Shown here in pieces: positions 9,663-19,830 of a stretch of 64,000 nt of DNA. The translations under genes were made by a program, and so were the position numbers. The stretch spans positions 13,221,001 through 13,285,000 of the forward strand of contig JAUIMM010000534.1 of assembly GCA_031769625.1 (NCBI GenBank), read 5' to 3'. How positions within the stretch are numbered: position 1 is the stretch's first letter; every line of letters begins with the position of its first letter. The notes below the pieces were generated by a model, which saw only the letters and a list, made by a program, of their open reading frames with translations, did not search any database and had not been told where the DNA came from. The DNA comes from Taudactylus pleione. Taxonomy: Eukaryota > Chordata > Amphibia > Anura > Myobatrachidae.

Positions 9663-10079
9663 TCTAAGGGATGTGCACCAACCCCCGTGTTTTGGTTTTG
9701 GAACTCCCCTGGTTTTGGATCTGGATTGGTTTGCCAAAACCTCACTTTCGTGTTTTGGTTTTGGATGTTGATTTGTTTCTTAAAAAATTAAAAAAACAGC
9801 TAAAATCACATAAAATTGGCCTTTTTTGTTCCTACAGTATTAATAACCTCAATAACATTTTTTCCACTTGTTTCCAGTCAATTTTGACCACCTCACTATA
9901 TTGATTCTTTCATCTAGTGAAAGGGCCAAAAGGTTGCATCCAGCTGGCTCAAAACTGATTGATATAATTATTAATAGAGATGAGTACTGTGCAAAGATGA
10001 TGGTTGGGATACCCTTGAGGATTGATGAATTGCTAGTTGAAAGTAGGTGCAGCCCCTGGCTGTAAAATTGATAATAAAT

Positions 10080-10330
10080 TAATTTAAAAACAATTCATTG
10101 GTGCAGCCCCTGGCTGAATAATTAATATTAATTTAATTAAAAAAGTAAAAAACTAATCATTGGGTGCAGCCCCTGGCTGTAAAATTGATAATAAATTAAT
10201 TGAAAAACAATTTATTGGGTGCAACCCCTGACTGAATTATTAATAAAAAGCAATTCCTTGGTACAGCCTCTGGCTGTAAAAGTGATAATAAATTAATTTA
10301 AAAGTAAATCATTGGTTCCTAAACAAACCA
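10080..10330. repeat. short tandem repeat GGTGCAGCCCCTGGCTG
   Basis: Within the 3' untranslated part of hAT-2, the phrase GTGCAGCCCCTGGCTG followed by an AATTAATT-rich spacer recurs about five times with a period near 60 bp. Confidence 0.7.
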
Positions 10331-10603
10331 TAACATTAATTTAAAATGTCAGGCAGCAATGCCCCAACCAGCAAATAATGGAAAGGAAAAAGGTGCAAGA
10401 TGGAATAGTCCTTGGGCCCTCCCACCCACGCTTATGTTATATACAAAACAGGACATTCACAGTTTAACAAACCAATCATTTCAGTGACAAGGACTGCCAA
10501 TTGTGGCTGAAATTATTGGTTTGTTTGGACCCCCATAAAACAAGCTGCCAATGTGCATTGGACATGGAAATGAAAATTATCCCATACACAAACTGGCTTT
10601 ACA

Positions 10604-13600
10604 TTACAAGTTATCGTCATCCTCGTCCTCATAATCCCCATCAGTGTATACATCCTCTTCTTCACACAATATTAATTTGTCCCCGCTGGAATCCACCATA
10701 GGCGCCTCTGTCATTTTTTTATGTAATTGTTGGTAAAGGTCTTCCTCGTGGAATTTGTAATTCATTTTAATGAACATCATATTTTCCACATTTTGAGGAA
10801 GTAACCTACTACGCTGATCACGGACAAGGTTGCCAGCTGCACTGAAAACTGAGTACTTACTGGAGGGTGGGCGACTTAAGTAATACAAAGTCAGTTTGTG
10901 TATGGGACTCCAATTTGCCTCTTTTTCCTGCCAGTACTGAAAAGGACTGTCTGACATACCTATTAGGATGTTATCTCTGAAATAGTCCGCCACCATTCTG
11001 TGAATGGAGACCTTTTCACACAGTCACGGTAGAAGACATGTCACTAGTAAGCAGTTCTCTCAGGCCTGACCAGATGTCATTTTTTGGTGAACGATCTTCA
11101 TGACCAGCAGGAATTCGGTAAGGAAAATTTAGTTTTTTCCTGGCAGCTGCAGAAACTGAAGGAGGAGATGATGGCGTTTCACATGCGGCTGCAGCTGACA
11201 ATTTATTTACCAATAGCTCTTTGCATAGTTTTAGATTTCGGTCTGTTGGAAAAAAACTCAGAAGGTAGGACGTAACCCTAGGATCCAGAATGGTGGCCAA
11301 AATACATTTTTCAGATTTAAATAGATTGACGACTCTTGGATCCTGGTAAAGTGAATCAAGGGCTTAATCCACCAGTCCGACATACTTTGCGCAATTGCTC
11401 CATTTCAGTTCCTTCTTCAGTTTCTCCAGCTGTTTTTGCAAAAGTCTGATGAGGGGAATGACCTTACTCAAGCTGGCTGTATCTGAACTAAGTTCAAAGG
11501 GTTTGAGAACCTTGCACAATACATAAAGTATTCTCCACTGCGCTTGAGTAAGGTGCATTCCCCCTCCACGGCCTATGTCATAGGCTGTTGTATAGCCCTG
11601 GATGGCCTTTTGCTTTTCCTCCATCCACTGAAGCATATAGAGGGTAGAATTCCACCGAGTTACTACCTCTTGCTTCAGCTGATGGCAGGGCAAATTTAAC
11701 AGTACCTGCTGGTCATGCAATCTTCTACAAGCGTTTGCCGAATGTCTAAAATGTCCGGATATTTTGTGGGCCACCACGCTCCTGTCATTTTAAAAAAAAT
11801 GTTGCACCACCAAATTAATTGTGTGTGTAAAACATGGGACGTGTTGGAATTCGCCCACATGTAATGCTCTCACAATATTGGTGAGAGCATTACATGTCCG
11901 AAATCACAAATCCCAAGGAGAGTCCAAGTGGGTAAGCCATTTAGCAATGATTTCCCTGAGTTTTTCTAAGTGATTCTCAGTGGTATGCCTCTTAGTGAAA
12001 CCAGTTATACAAAGAGTATCCTGCCTCTGTATCAGCTGTGTTTTGGTAGATGTATTGTCTACAAAAGCAGCAGCAACATCTACCCAGTGGGCTGTCACAG
12101 TCATGTAATCCTTAGTTTGTCCTGTCCCACTTGTCCACATATCAGTGGTCAAGTGGACAGTGGGTACAACGGCATTTTTGAGGACATTATTAAGCTTTTT
12201 TTAATGTCCTTGTACAGACTTGGAATTGTTGTTCTAGCAAAGTGGAATCTAGAAGGGATCTGGTAGTGAGGACACAGGACCTCAATTAACTGGTGAAAAC
12301 CCACTGCAGTAATGGCAAATACCGGATGCACATCTAACACCAGCATAGCTGTTATGGCATCAGTAATCCACTGTGCAACTGGGTGATTGCCCTTGCAAAT
12401 GATTGTTTGACAGTTAGTTGTTTTTTGGAGTACGCTACAAGTAGTCTTTCTCCTGGTCCCCTTCTGGGATGAAGATCCACTCACAGCAGCAACAGGCGTA
12501 GTCATCAAGGATCCTTCTAAGGAATCACGGATAGGAGAGGGGACAATCAAGCTTCGAATAACAAAATTGGATGCAGCAGGACTACTCCCAATGATGATTG
12601 AGGATGTTGATGATGCAGGTGTTGCTGTTGGAGATCGAAGGCGCTTGGATCCCACAAAGAGGGAGCACTGGACTTGTTACGTTTTGAGTTTTAGAACTTG
12701 GCAACATACACTTTTATATTTGATGAATGTGCTCCATGCTCCAAGTGACGTAACAAGGAGGAGGTTCCTAGGTGGTTTAGGTTTCTCCCTCTACTCACTT
12801 TTGCTTGGCAATGGTTACATATGGCTTGACAACTGTTATCTGGATTGGGGTGGAAATAATTCCACATGTGAGAAATAGATTTTTTTTTATTTTTGTCCCG
12901 GCATGACAACAATGGGCTTTGGCTTTTTCAATCCATGGGTAACAGCTGTTGCCTTACTTACACAAAATACATCTTCGGCATCAACATCCTCATCACCAAC
13001 ATCTTCATCATCAACATCCTCATCATCCTTAGCGACTTCAACTACCAAAATATCCTCCTCCTCCTCCATGTGCAAGTCCATAGAAGCATCCACGATGACT
13101 ATGACTGCAAGTTGTTGACTGCCCTTCCCCACATTTACAGAGGGCATACAAATGTTGGAACTTGGAGGATCCTCCAGTACACTAGTATTTAGGTCTGGCT
13201 CACACATGGCAACTGCGGACACACTTGCACTCTCCTCGTGGATTTGTGATTTTGATTTCTCAGGGCACGCAGTGGGTTTTTCCGGAGCTGTCTTACTCAT
13301 CTTAACAACTTCTAATTTTTTAATGGTACCACCACCTCCACTACTACTACTACTAGTACAAGCAGAAAGGCTATCAGAATCAGAACCAGCAGTCATCTTA
13401 AAGAAAGGCCAAGGCCTTATCCTTTCCTTGCCACTTCGTGTAGTGAATGGCATATTGCCAATTTTTTGTTTATCTAAAGGCAAATATTCTTTACATTTTT
13501 TTTCTTAACTTCAGTAAAAGAAGCTTTACCATATCGATGGCGTGACTTAAGCCCTGGGGCATGGGCCTTCATAGAGGATGAGGAAGTTGACAGCCTTGCA

Positions 13601-13662
13601 TTACCATGATGACTGCTGGCATCAGCTACAACATGTGGTTCTTGACCTTGCTCTCCTGTCAT
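10604..13662 (-). pseudogene. hAT-2 transposase, broken by several stops and frameshifts
   Basis: Collinear fragments can be read from 13662 down to 10604. The N-terminus (MTGEQGQEPHVVADASSHH) lies at 13662-13474. An acidic region with NMPFTTRSGKERIR follows at 13483-12887. The BED finger (SHMWNYFHPNPDNSCQAIC, CNHC, then RHLEHGAH) is at 12912-12691. The region LVLDVHPVFAITAVGFHQL is at 12655-12149, TTDMWTSGTGQTKDYMTVTA at 12152-11904, and VVTRWNSTLYMLQWMEEKQK at 11777-11364. LATILDPRV-like sequence lies at 11300-11016 and the dimerisation motifs (YWQEKEANWSPIHKL, FSAAGNLVRD, LLPQNVENMMFIKMN) at 10996-10604. The TAA at 11364-11366 after GLVD is at exactly the same place as in hAT-1. Confidence 0.85.
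12520..12986. repeat. 467-bp segment duplicated at 14321-14787
   Basis: This part of the hAT-2 transposase, including the BED finger, occurs again almost unchanged at 14321-14787. The copies differ at only a few bases (for example TTTTAGAACTTGGCAAC versus TTTTGGAACTTGGCGAC). The source copy is the one in the coding context. Confidence 0.92.
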
Positions 13663-13807
13663 GTGGACAGCCCTCCATATTTTCTGCGGTCTTGAAGTAG
13701 TGTCACAAGCACCAATAGTGTAGCCAAGGTGCGGTTACAAAATTCACACATGTGCAGTCGTGCGCACACAGACAAATATTAGACAAAAAAAGGACAATTT
13801 TTTTTTT

Positions 13808-15077
13808 CAGGTCCAGAACTTGGGCCCAGAGCGCAGACTGATGATGACTGGAGTCGGGGAACAACTAGGTTGTGTTGCTAACTTGCTGTATCTTGTGCGA
13901 TTAAGTCTAACACACACTGACAAATATTAGACAAAAAAAGACAATTTAATTTAATTTTTCTTCAGGTCCAGAACTTGGGCCCGGAGCACAGATTGATGAC
14001 GACTGGATTAGGGCAGCACTAGGTTGCGTTGCTGTATCTTGTGCGGCTAAGCATAACACGCACATACACACAGAAGATAAACTGACAATATATATATATA
14101 TTTTTTGACGGTCCAGAACTTGGGCCCTGAGCACCGATTGATGACGACTGGAGTCAGGCAGCATAAGGTTGCGTTGCTGTATCTTGTGCAGCTAAGCCTA
14201 ACATGGAAACACACACACAGAAGATAAATTGACAATACATATATTTTTTTTGGGGGGGGGGTTCAGAACTTGGGCCCAGAGCACAGATTGATGATGACTG
14301 GAGTTGGGCAACACTAGGTTAGGAATCACGGATAGGAGAGGGGACAATCAAGCTTCGAATAACAAAATTGGATGCAGCAGGACTACTCCCGATGATGACT
14401 GAGGATGTTGATGATGCAGGTGTTGCTGTTGGAGATCGAAGGCGCTTGGATCCCACAAAGAGGGAGCACTGGACTTGTTACGTTTTGAGTTTTGGAACTT
14501 GGCGACATACACTTTTATATTTGATGAATGTGCTCCATGCTCCAAGTGACGTAACAAGGAGGAGGTTCCTAGGTGGTTTAGGTTTCTCCCTCTACTCACT
14601 TTTGCTTGGCAATGGTTACATATGGCTTGACAACTGTTATCTGGATTGGGGTGGAAATAATTCCACATGTGAGAAATAGATTTTTTTTTATTTTTGTCCC
14701 GGCATGACAACAATGGGCTTTGGCTTTTTCAATCCATGGGTAACAGCTGTTGCCTTACTTACACAAAATACATCTTCGGCATCAACAGAACTGGGGCCCA
14801 GAGCACCGATTGATGATGACTGGAGTCGAGCAGCACTAGGTTGCGTTGCTGTATATTGTGCGGCTAAGCCTAACACGTACACACACACAGAAGATAAATT
14901 GACAATACATATATTTTTTTTTGGGGGGGGGTTCAGAACTTGGGCCCAGAGCACAGATTGATGATGACTGGAGTTGGGCAGCACTAGGTTGCGTTGCTGC
15001 ATATTGTGCGGCTAAGCCTAACACGTACACACACACAGAAGATAAATTGACAATACATATATTTTTTTTGGGGGGGG
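13808..15077. repeat. 145-157-bp tandem repeat, about seven units, interrupted by a duplication
   Basis: CAGAACTTGGGCCC starts recur at about 13810, 13967, 14111, 14263, 14790, 14933 and 15079. Units contain GATTGATGATGACTGGAGT, GGTTGCGTTGCTG and GTGCGGCTAAGCCTAACAC followed by ACACACAGAA and an ATATTTTTT run. The module GTGCGGCTA…ACACAGAA…ATATTTT is shared with the hAT-1 157-bp repeat, so the two arrays are related. The gap between the fourth and fifth units holds the 467-bp transposase duplicate. Confidence 0.9.
14321..14787. repeat. duplicate of 12520-12986 inside the hAT-2 tandem array
   Basis: It carries a second copy of the BED-finger coding segment (minus strand 14713-14348). Both edges cut into a tandem repeat unit. 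It is not a separate gene. Confidence 0.9.
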
Positions 15078-15089
15078 TCCAGAACTTGG

Positions 15090-15305
15090 GCCCAATTGGA
15101 CGCAGCAGAGAGCACAGCACCAGCCCAGAATGGATCAGACAAGCCCAGTACACAGCAGACAGCACAGCACCAGCCCAGATGGATCAGCATCAGCCCAGAT
15201 GGACGCAGCAGACAGCACAGCACCAGCCCAGATGGATCAGTACCAGCCCAGATGGACACAACAGACAGCACAGCACCATCCCAGATGGACGCAGCAGACA
15301 GATTC
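15090..15305. repeat. CAGCACCAGCCCAGATGGA minisatellite
   Basis: Short units (GACAGCACAGCACCAGCCCAG, GATGGATCAG) are repeated several times. The composition resembles the CAGCAC and CAGCCC-rich 5' region of hAT-1 at 7700-7980, so it is probably the subterminal part of hAT-2. Confidence 0.8.
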
Positions 15306-15309
15306 TATT

Positions 15310-15416
15310 TAACATTTAACTTGCACCTTCTAGAAGATAATGGCTAGAATCTGATTGGTTGCTATGGGCAACATCTCTTCTAAAACTCACTTCTAAAAAC
15401 TCTCACTTTAGTAAAT
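15310..15416. mobile_element. half of a TTTACTAAA-type MITE
   Basis: AGAATCTGATTGGTTGCTATGGGC and the end TTTAGTAAATTTACCCC match the right half of the MITE at 22536-22709. The left half is absent. Confidence 0.6.
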
Positions 15417-15419
15417 TTA

Positions 15420-15535
15420 CCCCTGAAAGTGGGCATCTCAGTACTTGCACAACTGGCTACATGGATGTAGACAAGGGAAAACATTTGTAGTGTTATTTGC
15501 GCCAATACATTTCTGCACTAATCTCTGAATCAGGC
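15420..15535 (-). mobile_element. fragment of the GGGCCTGATTCAGAGATG family
   Basis: Reverse complement reads AGCCTGATTCAGAGATTAG, then …TTTTCCCTTGT and …CTGAGATGCCCACT, which occur in the same order in 31036-31376. It is a truncated copy. Confidence 0.5.
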
Positions 15536-15797
15536 TCTGTGTGTCTGGATCAGTGAGGAGTTTAGAATAATGATAGAGACTTTGTACTACTGGTCAAAGC
15601 AAGTCATATTACTTCAGGACCAGCAAACACTGGTAGGTAAATAAAGGAGACCATATCCTGCTTAAAGCACAGTTATGTGGGTGTAGATAAATGGACATGG
15701 GGGAGGGGTGGCTGTTTCTTTAATATATTAAATAATGGGTAGAAAAAATGGGGGAGGTAGTTCTGCTGTAACATTAACAATGTGGGGGCTGACCTTA

Positions 15798-16377
15798 GGG
15801 CCCGATTCAGATACACTCGCTAGGCTGCGTTTGCACGCAGCCAGCCGATTTTTGCAATCTGTGCATGCGTACGCATCACAGTGTGCATGCGCGAACTAGT
15901 CTATGCGATCGGGAAGCATTTGCTCGCTAGACTGAGTGACAGGACAAGCCATTTGTGGGTGGTAATAGGGGTTGGTTGATGTAAATGGGGGAGTGGTGTG
16001 CGAATACAGGCATGCCTGAGCGTCTTAACGCCGTTTCAGAGGCGTGCATAATTAAGACGCAGCATCATAGTACACGTCACAAGGTTGTTTTACACACTGA
16101 AACACTCGCAGTGCTTTCGGCAGGGTATGATCAACCACGTGCTGCAATCGCATCCAATGGTACTCGATGTTACCGATGGTTGCATACATTTCCTGGAAAT
16201 GACGTGCATAAGTGGGCATCTTAAGACAGGCTGGTGGGCATCTGCATACACAAATCAATCGCACGACAAGACATAGTGGGCGTGCTAATACCTTACTGTG
16301 CGATCGCCTGCCTTTGCCAGATTTGCATACACTGGGTGCGTACAAACGCATCTAGCGAGTGTGTCTGAATCGAGCCC
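15798..16377. mobile_element. 3-bp-TSD TIR element with GGGCCCGATTCAGA ends
   Basis: 580 bp. Ends are GGGCCCGATTCAGA and (reverse complement) GGGCTCGATTCAGA, followed inside by ACACTCGCTAG… on both sides. Flanks TTA (15795-15797) and GTA (16378-16380) may be one decayed 3-bp duplication. The interior resembles the insertion at 52556-53154 (GTGGGTGGTAATAGGGG, GGCGTGC…) rather than the hairpin-chain copies. No coding. Confidence 0.7.
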
Positions 16378-16380
16378 GTA

Positions 16381-18376
16381 GTCCTGTCTAAATTACAAAA
16401 TGGTTTGTGCAAAGATTTATAGGGATCTGCTATTTTTACTAGTTTATCTTTATTGAAAGAAATACAGTACATGAAACAATCACAAGTCCACTGTGAATAA
16501 AGAAACATTGAGTTTTAAATATTCATGACGTCCATTCCTAAACTTGAAGGTTTGGATCCTTTACACAGCCAAATGTTTATAAATTTGCAATATACTTACA
16601 GGAGGCACAAAAAGCTTTACTGGAGGGCAAAAACTGAAATGATTTAAAAAATACTTTTAAGTAGAGTATAAATCATCTACCTTTTAAATAAAATAGTTTA
16701 GCCATGGAAGAGTAAAACCATAGTAATTAATGCTTAACCAAAGGCAAAAATTTATGGGAGACATTTTAGGCACAATTTCATTAAAAATCTCAACTTGAGA
16801 AATAATTACTAGCAATGTAAGATGAGTTTCAATATATTATTCGGAATTCCATTAGCTGAGAAAAAGTACAGTTCTCACCATTCATAGATGTGATTATTGC
16901 TTATAAGTCAACGATTTTTATACAGCCAAAGAGTACAATGAGAGATGAAAGTCAATTACCTAACCTTGAAATAATCTAACGGTTACAGTGATCTTAACAG
17001 CGATTTTATTTAATACTGTTATATATTCTAATAATTGAATGTAACTCTGCTTGCATTTGCTGTATCACATTAGAATGGAAAATTAACAGCATTGAGACAT
17101 GAAACTAGATTTCAGACTTACTGACTGTTTAGATTTGTAAGGATATCCTTGATCGGACATTTGTGATCTAGTAAAAGAAAATGGGCATCAAACAGACAAA
17201 GCAGATCTGAAGAAGTACAAAAACTTTAAAGGGAATTATCAATTCAGTTTGAATATATTGTTACTAGTTAGAGCTTCTGCATATCCTTCCTTTCCTTGTT
17301 TATTACAATAGAACTTGGCAGGCAATAACTGTTTCTTCTTACTTTGCTAAAGAAATGTTGACCCCCTACTGATTCATAGACAACAATATGTTTAAATTTG
17401 TTATTTTAATGTTGGAAAATCACTTTATTATCAATGAGGCTCAGCAGTGTGGCTCAGGGGCAGAACTATGGGAGGCAATGGAGGCGCCTGCCGCCGGGCG
17501 CCAGCACTGAAGGGGCACCTCCTCCATTGTCCACAATATATTCACCCCAGTTAGGCCAGTAACTATGTACCCAGAGTGTACCATCATGGCCGCCCAATAC
17601 ATGTCACCTCTTCCTGGCACCTGAGAAGCCACCATATACTAGTGGAGAGCTCCTTCTCAGACTATCAGCTGCCAACTCCGTCTATCTATAGCCTGTTCCT
17701 ACTCATTGGTGTCGCTGCTCCTCAGCAGATTCTTATGTCAGTGTGACACATCCGGTGCCTCCCCTCACCCACAACTCCTAGTTGCACTCCTCCCTGGTGG
17801 CAGCCCTAGCCTCAGACCCATGCAGCAGTCCTGGCTCACCCCCTGACCCACAACCCCCATCCCACTCCATGCATCTATCCTCCGTGTGCTACAAGTTGCG
17901 TTACACATAATATATGAGCACAGAGTGACTCGGTAGCGCTGAGCATCTTTTTGCACAAATATTTCCCTTCAAATGCCTCTTATTTGCACGCAAAGTGAAT
18001 AAGATGCACAAGCAGCTTCTGCTGATTAAAATGATATGCGGCAAGCCTATATTCTGTGTGCAAAAAGCAATAGTCACCCAAGTGCAATTCAGATACACGG
18101 TAATCACAATAAAATCCTAAATAGTTCCTGGATGGGGATCCGGGGTAAAAGTTATAAGTCCAATATATTGGAAAGTACAATTACAAAGAAGAGGAGGTTT
18201 TCCTCAAAGTCCAAAAAGGGTTTAAATTGTAGAACGGTCTTCACACTCCCATAGGTTACGTCAGTTCATATAAAAGAGAGAGGGAGAAGGACAGAGGGTG
18301 TGGGTGTACAGAATACACCTTAAGTCGCTTATATAACAGTTCCTGGGGACAGGAATCTGTGGTACCTCAGCAAACT
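16381..18376. other. unassigned; one possible hAT-like end
   Basis: I see no recognisable coding sequence. At about 17457 CAGGGGCAGAACTATGGGAGGC looks like a hAT-type terminus, but no partner end or TSD could be found. The rest is AT-rich and featureless to me. Confidence 0.3.
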
Positions 18377-18570
18377 CCTGGTCCCCATAGCTGTGCCAAG
18401 ACGCTGAAGGTAGAAAACGTGATCAAATAAAAAATAGCTCTGTGTTAGAATATAGTGAATAGAAGACAGAATAAAGTCACGCTGTTCCACTGAGATCCCA
18501 CCATTGCTAGTCAGGACCTCTTTCACAGCTTTGAGGCCTCAATCATGTGGTATATTAGTGTAGAGAGAGG
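18377..18570 (-). pseudogene. PLE-D reverse transcriptase, inverted 5' segment
   Basis: Read on the minus strand this encodes YTNIPHD, then KAVKEVLTSNGGISVEQR, ILTQSYFLFDHVFYLQ and ATAMGTR-like GTAMGTR. These are consecutive motifs of PLE reverse transcriptases, preceding the YIDD motif. The protein continues in the opposite orientation from 18566, so this piece has been inverted relative to the rest. GGACCAGG occurs at both breakpoints. Confidence 0.82.
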
Positions 18571-19830
18571 ACCAGGTTCACGGCCAGTTATGCGAATATA
18601 TACATGGGTGCCTTTGAAGATCATCATATATGGGACAGCCCATTTAGCGCAAACCTGGTCCTCTACGCTCGTTATATAGATGATTTATTTTTTATTTGGA
18701 AAGGGGCTCCCTTCTGATATTTCATCCTTTATTGAACACCTTATTATCAATGAATTTAATTTAACCTTCACGAGCACAGTACATTGTCAGACTATCAACT
18801 TTTTAGATATTACACTTAAAATTGTTAATGATGAGATTGTGACTTGCACCTACCAAAAAGATTTTAATTGTAATAACCATCTTTGTTATACCAGCAACCA
18901 TCAGAAAATCTGGTTAAATAATATCCCTAGAGGGCAACTGCGACGTTTACGACGCAATTGTTCTCATATTGATGAGTTTGGTGAACAGGCAAAGGCTTTG
19001 ATGGGATCATTCAGGGATAAGTTATACCCTGACGACCTGTTAAACATAGCCCTTCAGGACACACTGTCCCTGGAGAGACCACTTCTTCTTCAGGTAGACA
19101 AAAGTGGCAATATTAGTAGAAATAAGGAGAACAAAAAGTTCGATAGCTCAATTATTTTTGTAACGAAACAATAGTCTGGCTCACAAAATTAGAAGGATCA
19201 TACATGATAATTTCTCCATCCTTCAACTGGACCCCATTCTTAGAAATGAATTGAAAGAAAGACCAGTTGTCATCTTTAAATGAGCAGACAATCTTCATAA
19301 AAAATTAGTTTCTAGCCACTTCAAGTCCAATTCAGTTAAAAAAAGACTCTTCATCTACATTCCTATCATTACCTAAATTGTTAGGATGCTTTAAATGTAA
19401 CCATGTAGGTGAATTACATGCAAACATATAACTCATAGACAGAATAATTTTTCATCTAGCTGTTTTGGACAACAGTTTCCCGTTGAGTCCTTTCTCAATT
19501 GTGAAAAAGATTTTGTGATATATGTTCTCACCTGTCCCTGCAGGAAACAATATGTAGGGAGAACTACTAGAAAGTTTACAACCCGATTTTTAGAACATCG
19601 TAGGAATATCCTAAATCGGATTTTAAAACAGCGTATCTAACCACTTCTTCCATATTCATTTGTCTGATCCTACACTCCTTCAGGCCACTGTGATTGAGCA
19701 AGTATTACCAACACAAAAAGGGGGTGACCGCTATCGTAGATTATTTGCAAGAGAAGCCTTTTGGATACACTCCCTTCAGACATTATTTCCTGATGGACTG
19801 AATGAGAGTGTAGAATTAGATTTTTGATTT
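18566..19830 (+). pseudogene. PLE-D: C-terminal reverse transcriptase and GIY-YIG endonuclease, decayed
   Basis: The plus-strand reading starts at TRFTASYANIYMGAFEDHHIWD and passes through RYIDDLFFIWKG (the catalytic YIDD) near 18670, where a one-base insertion shifts the frame. An open frame follows (18680-19174) with FLDITLKIVNDEIVTCTY and RGQLRRLRRNCSHIDEF. From about 19490 the GIY-YIG domain is readable: DFVIYVLTCPCRKQYVGRTT, then TRFLEHRRNILN and a stop. Later C-terminal residues need further frame changes. PLE proteins join an RT to a GIY-YIG nuclease and copy RNA at a nicked target. The N-terminal half is missing, so the copy is 5' truncated as well as inverted. Confidence 0.85.

Larger units (their letters stand above)
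9664..15310 (-). mobile_element. hAT-2: decayed hAT of a second subfamily
   Basis: The left (3') end TAAGGGATGTGCACC matches the hAT-1 3' end, and the following GTGTTTTGGTTTTGG region is shared. A broken transposase lies on the minus strand (13662 to 10604). Upstream of it are about seven units of a 145-157-bp tandem repeat (13808-15077) and a CAGCAC-rich minisatellite. The expected GC-rich 5' TIR is not visible, so the element seems truncated near 15310. The protein differs from hAT-1 throughout but is collinear with it. Confidence 0.8.
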
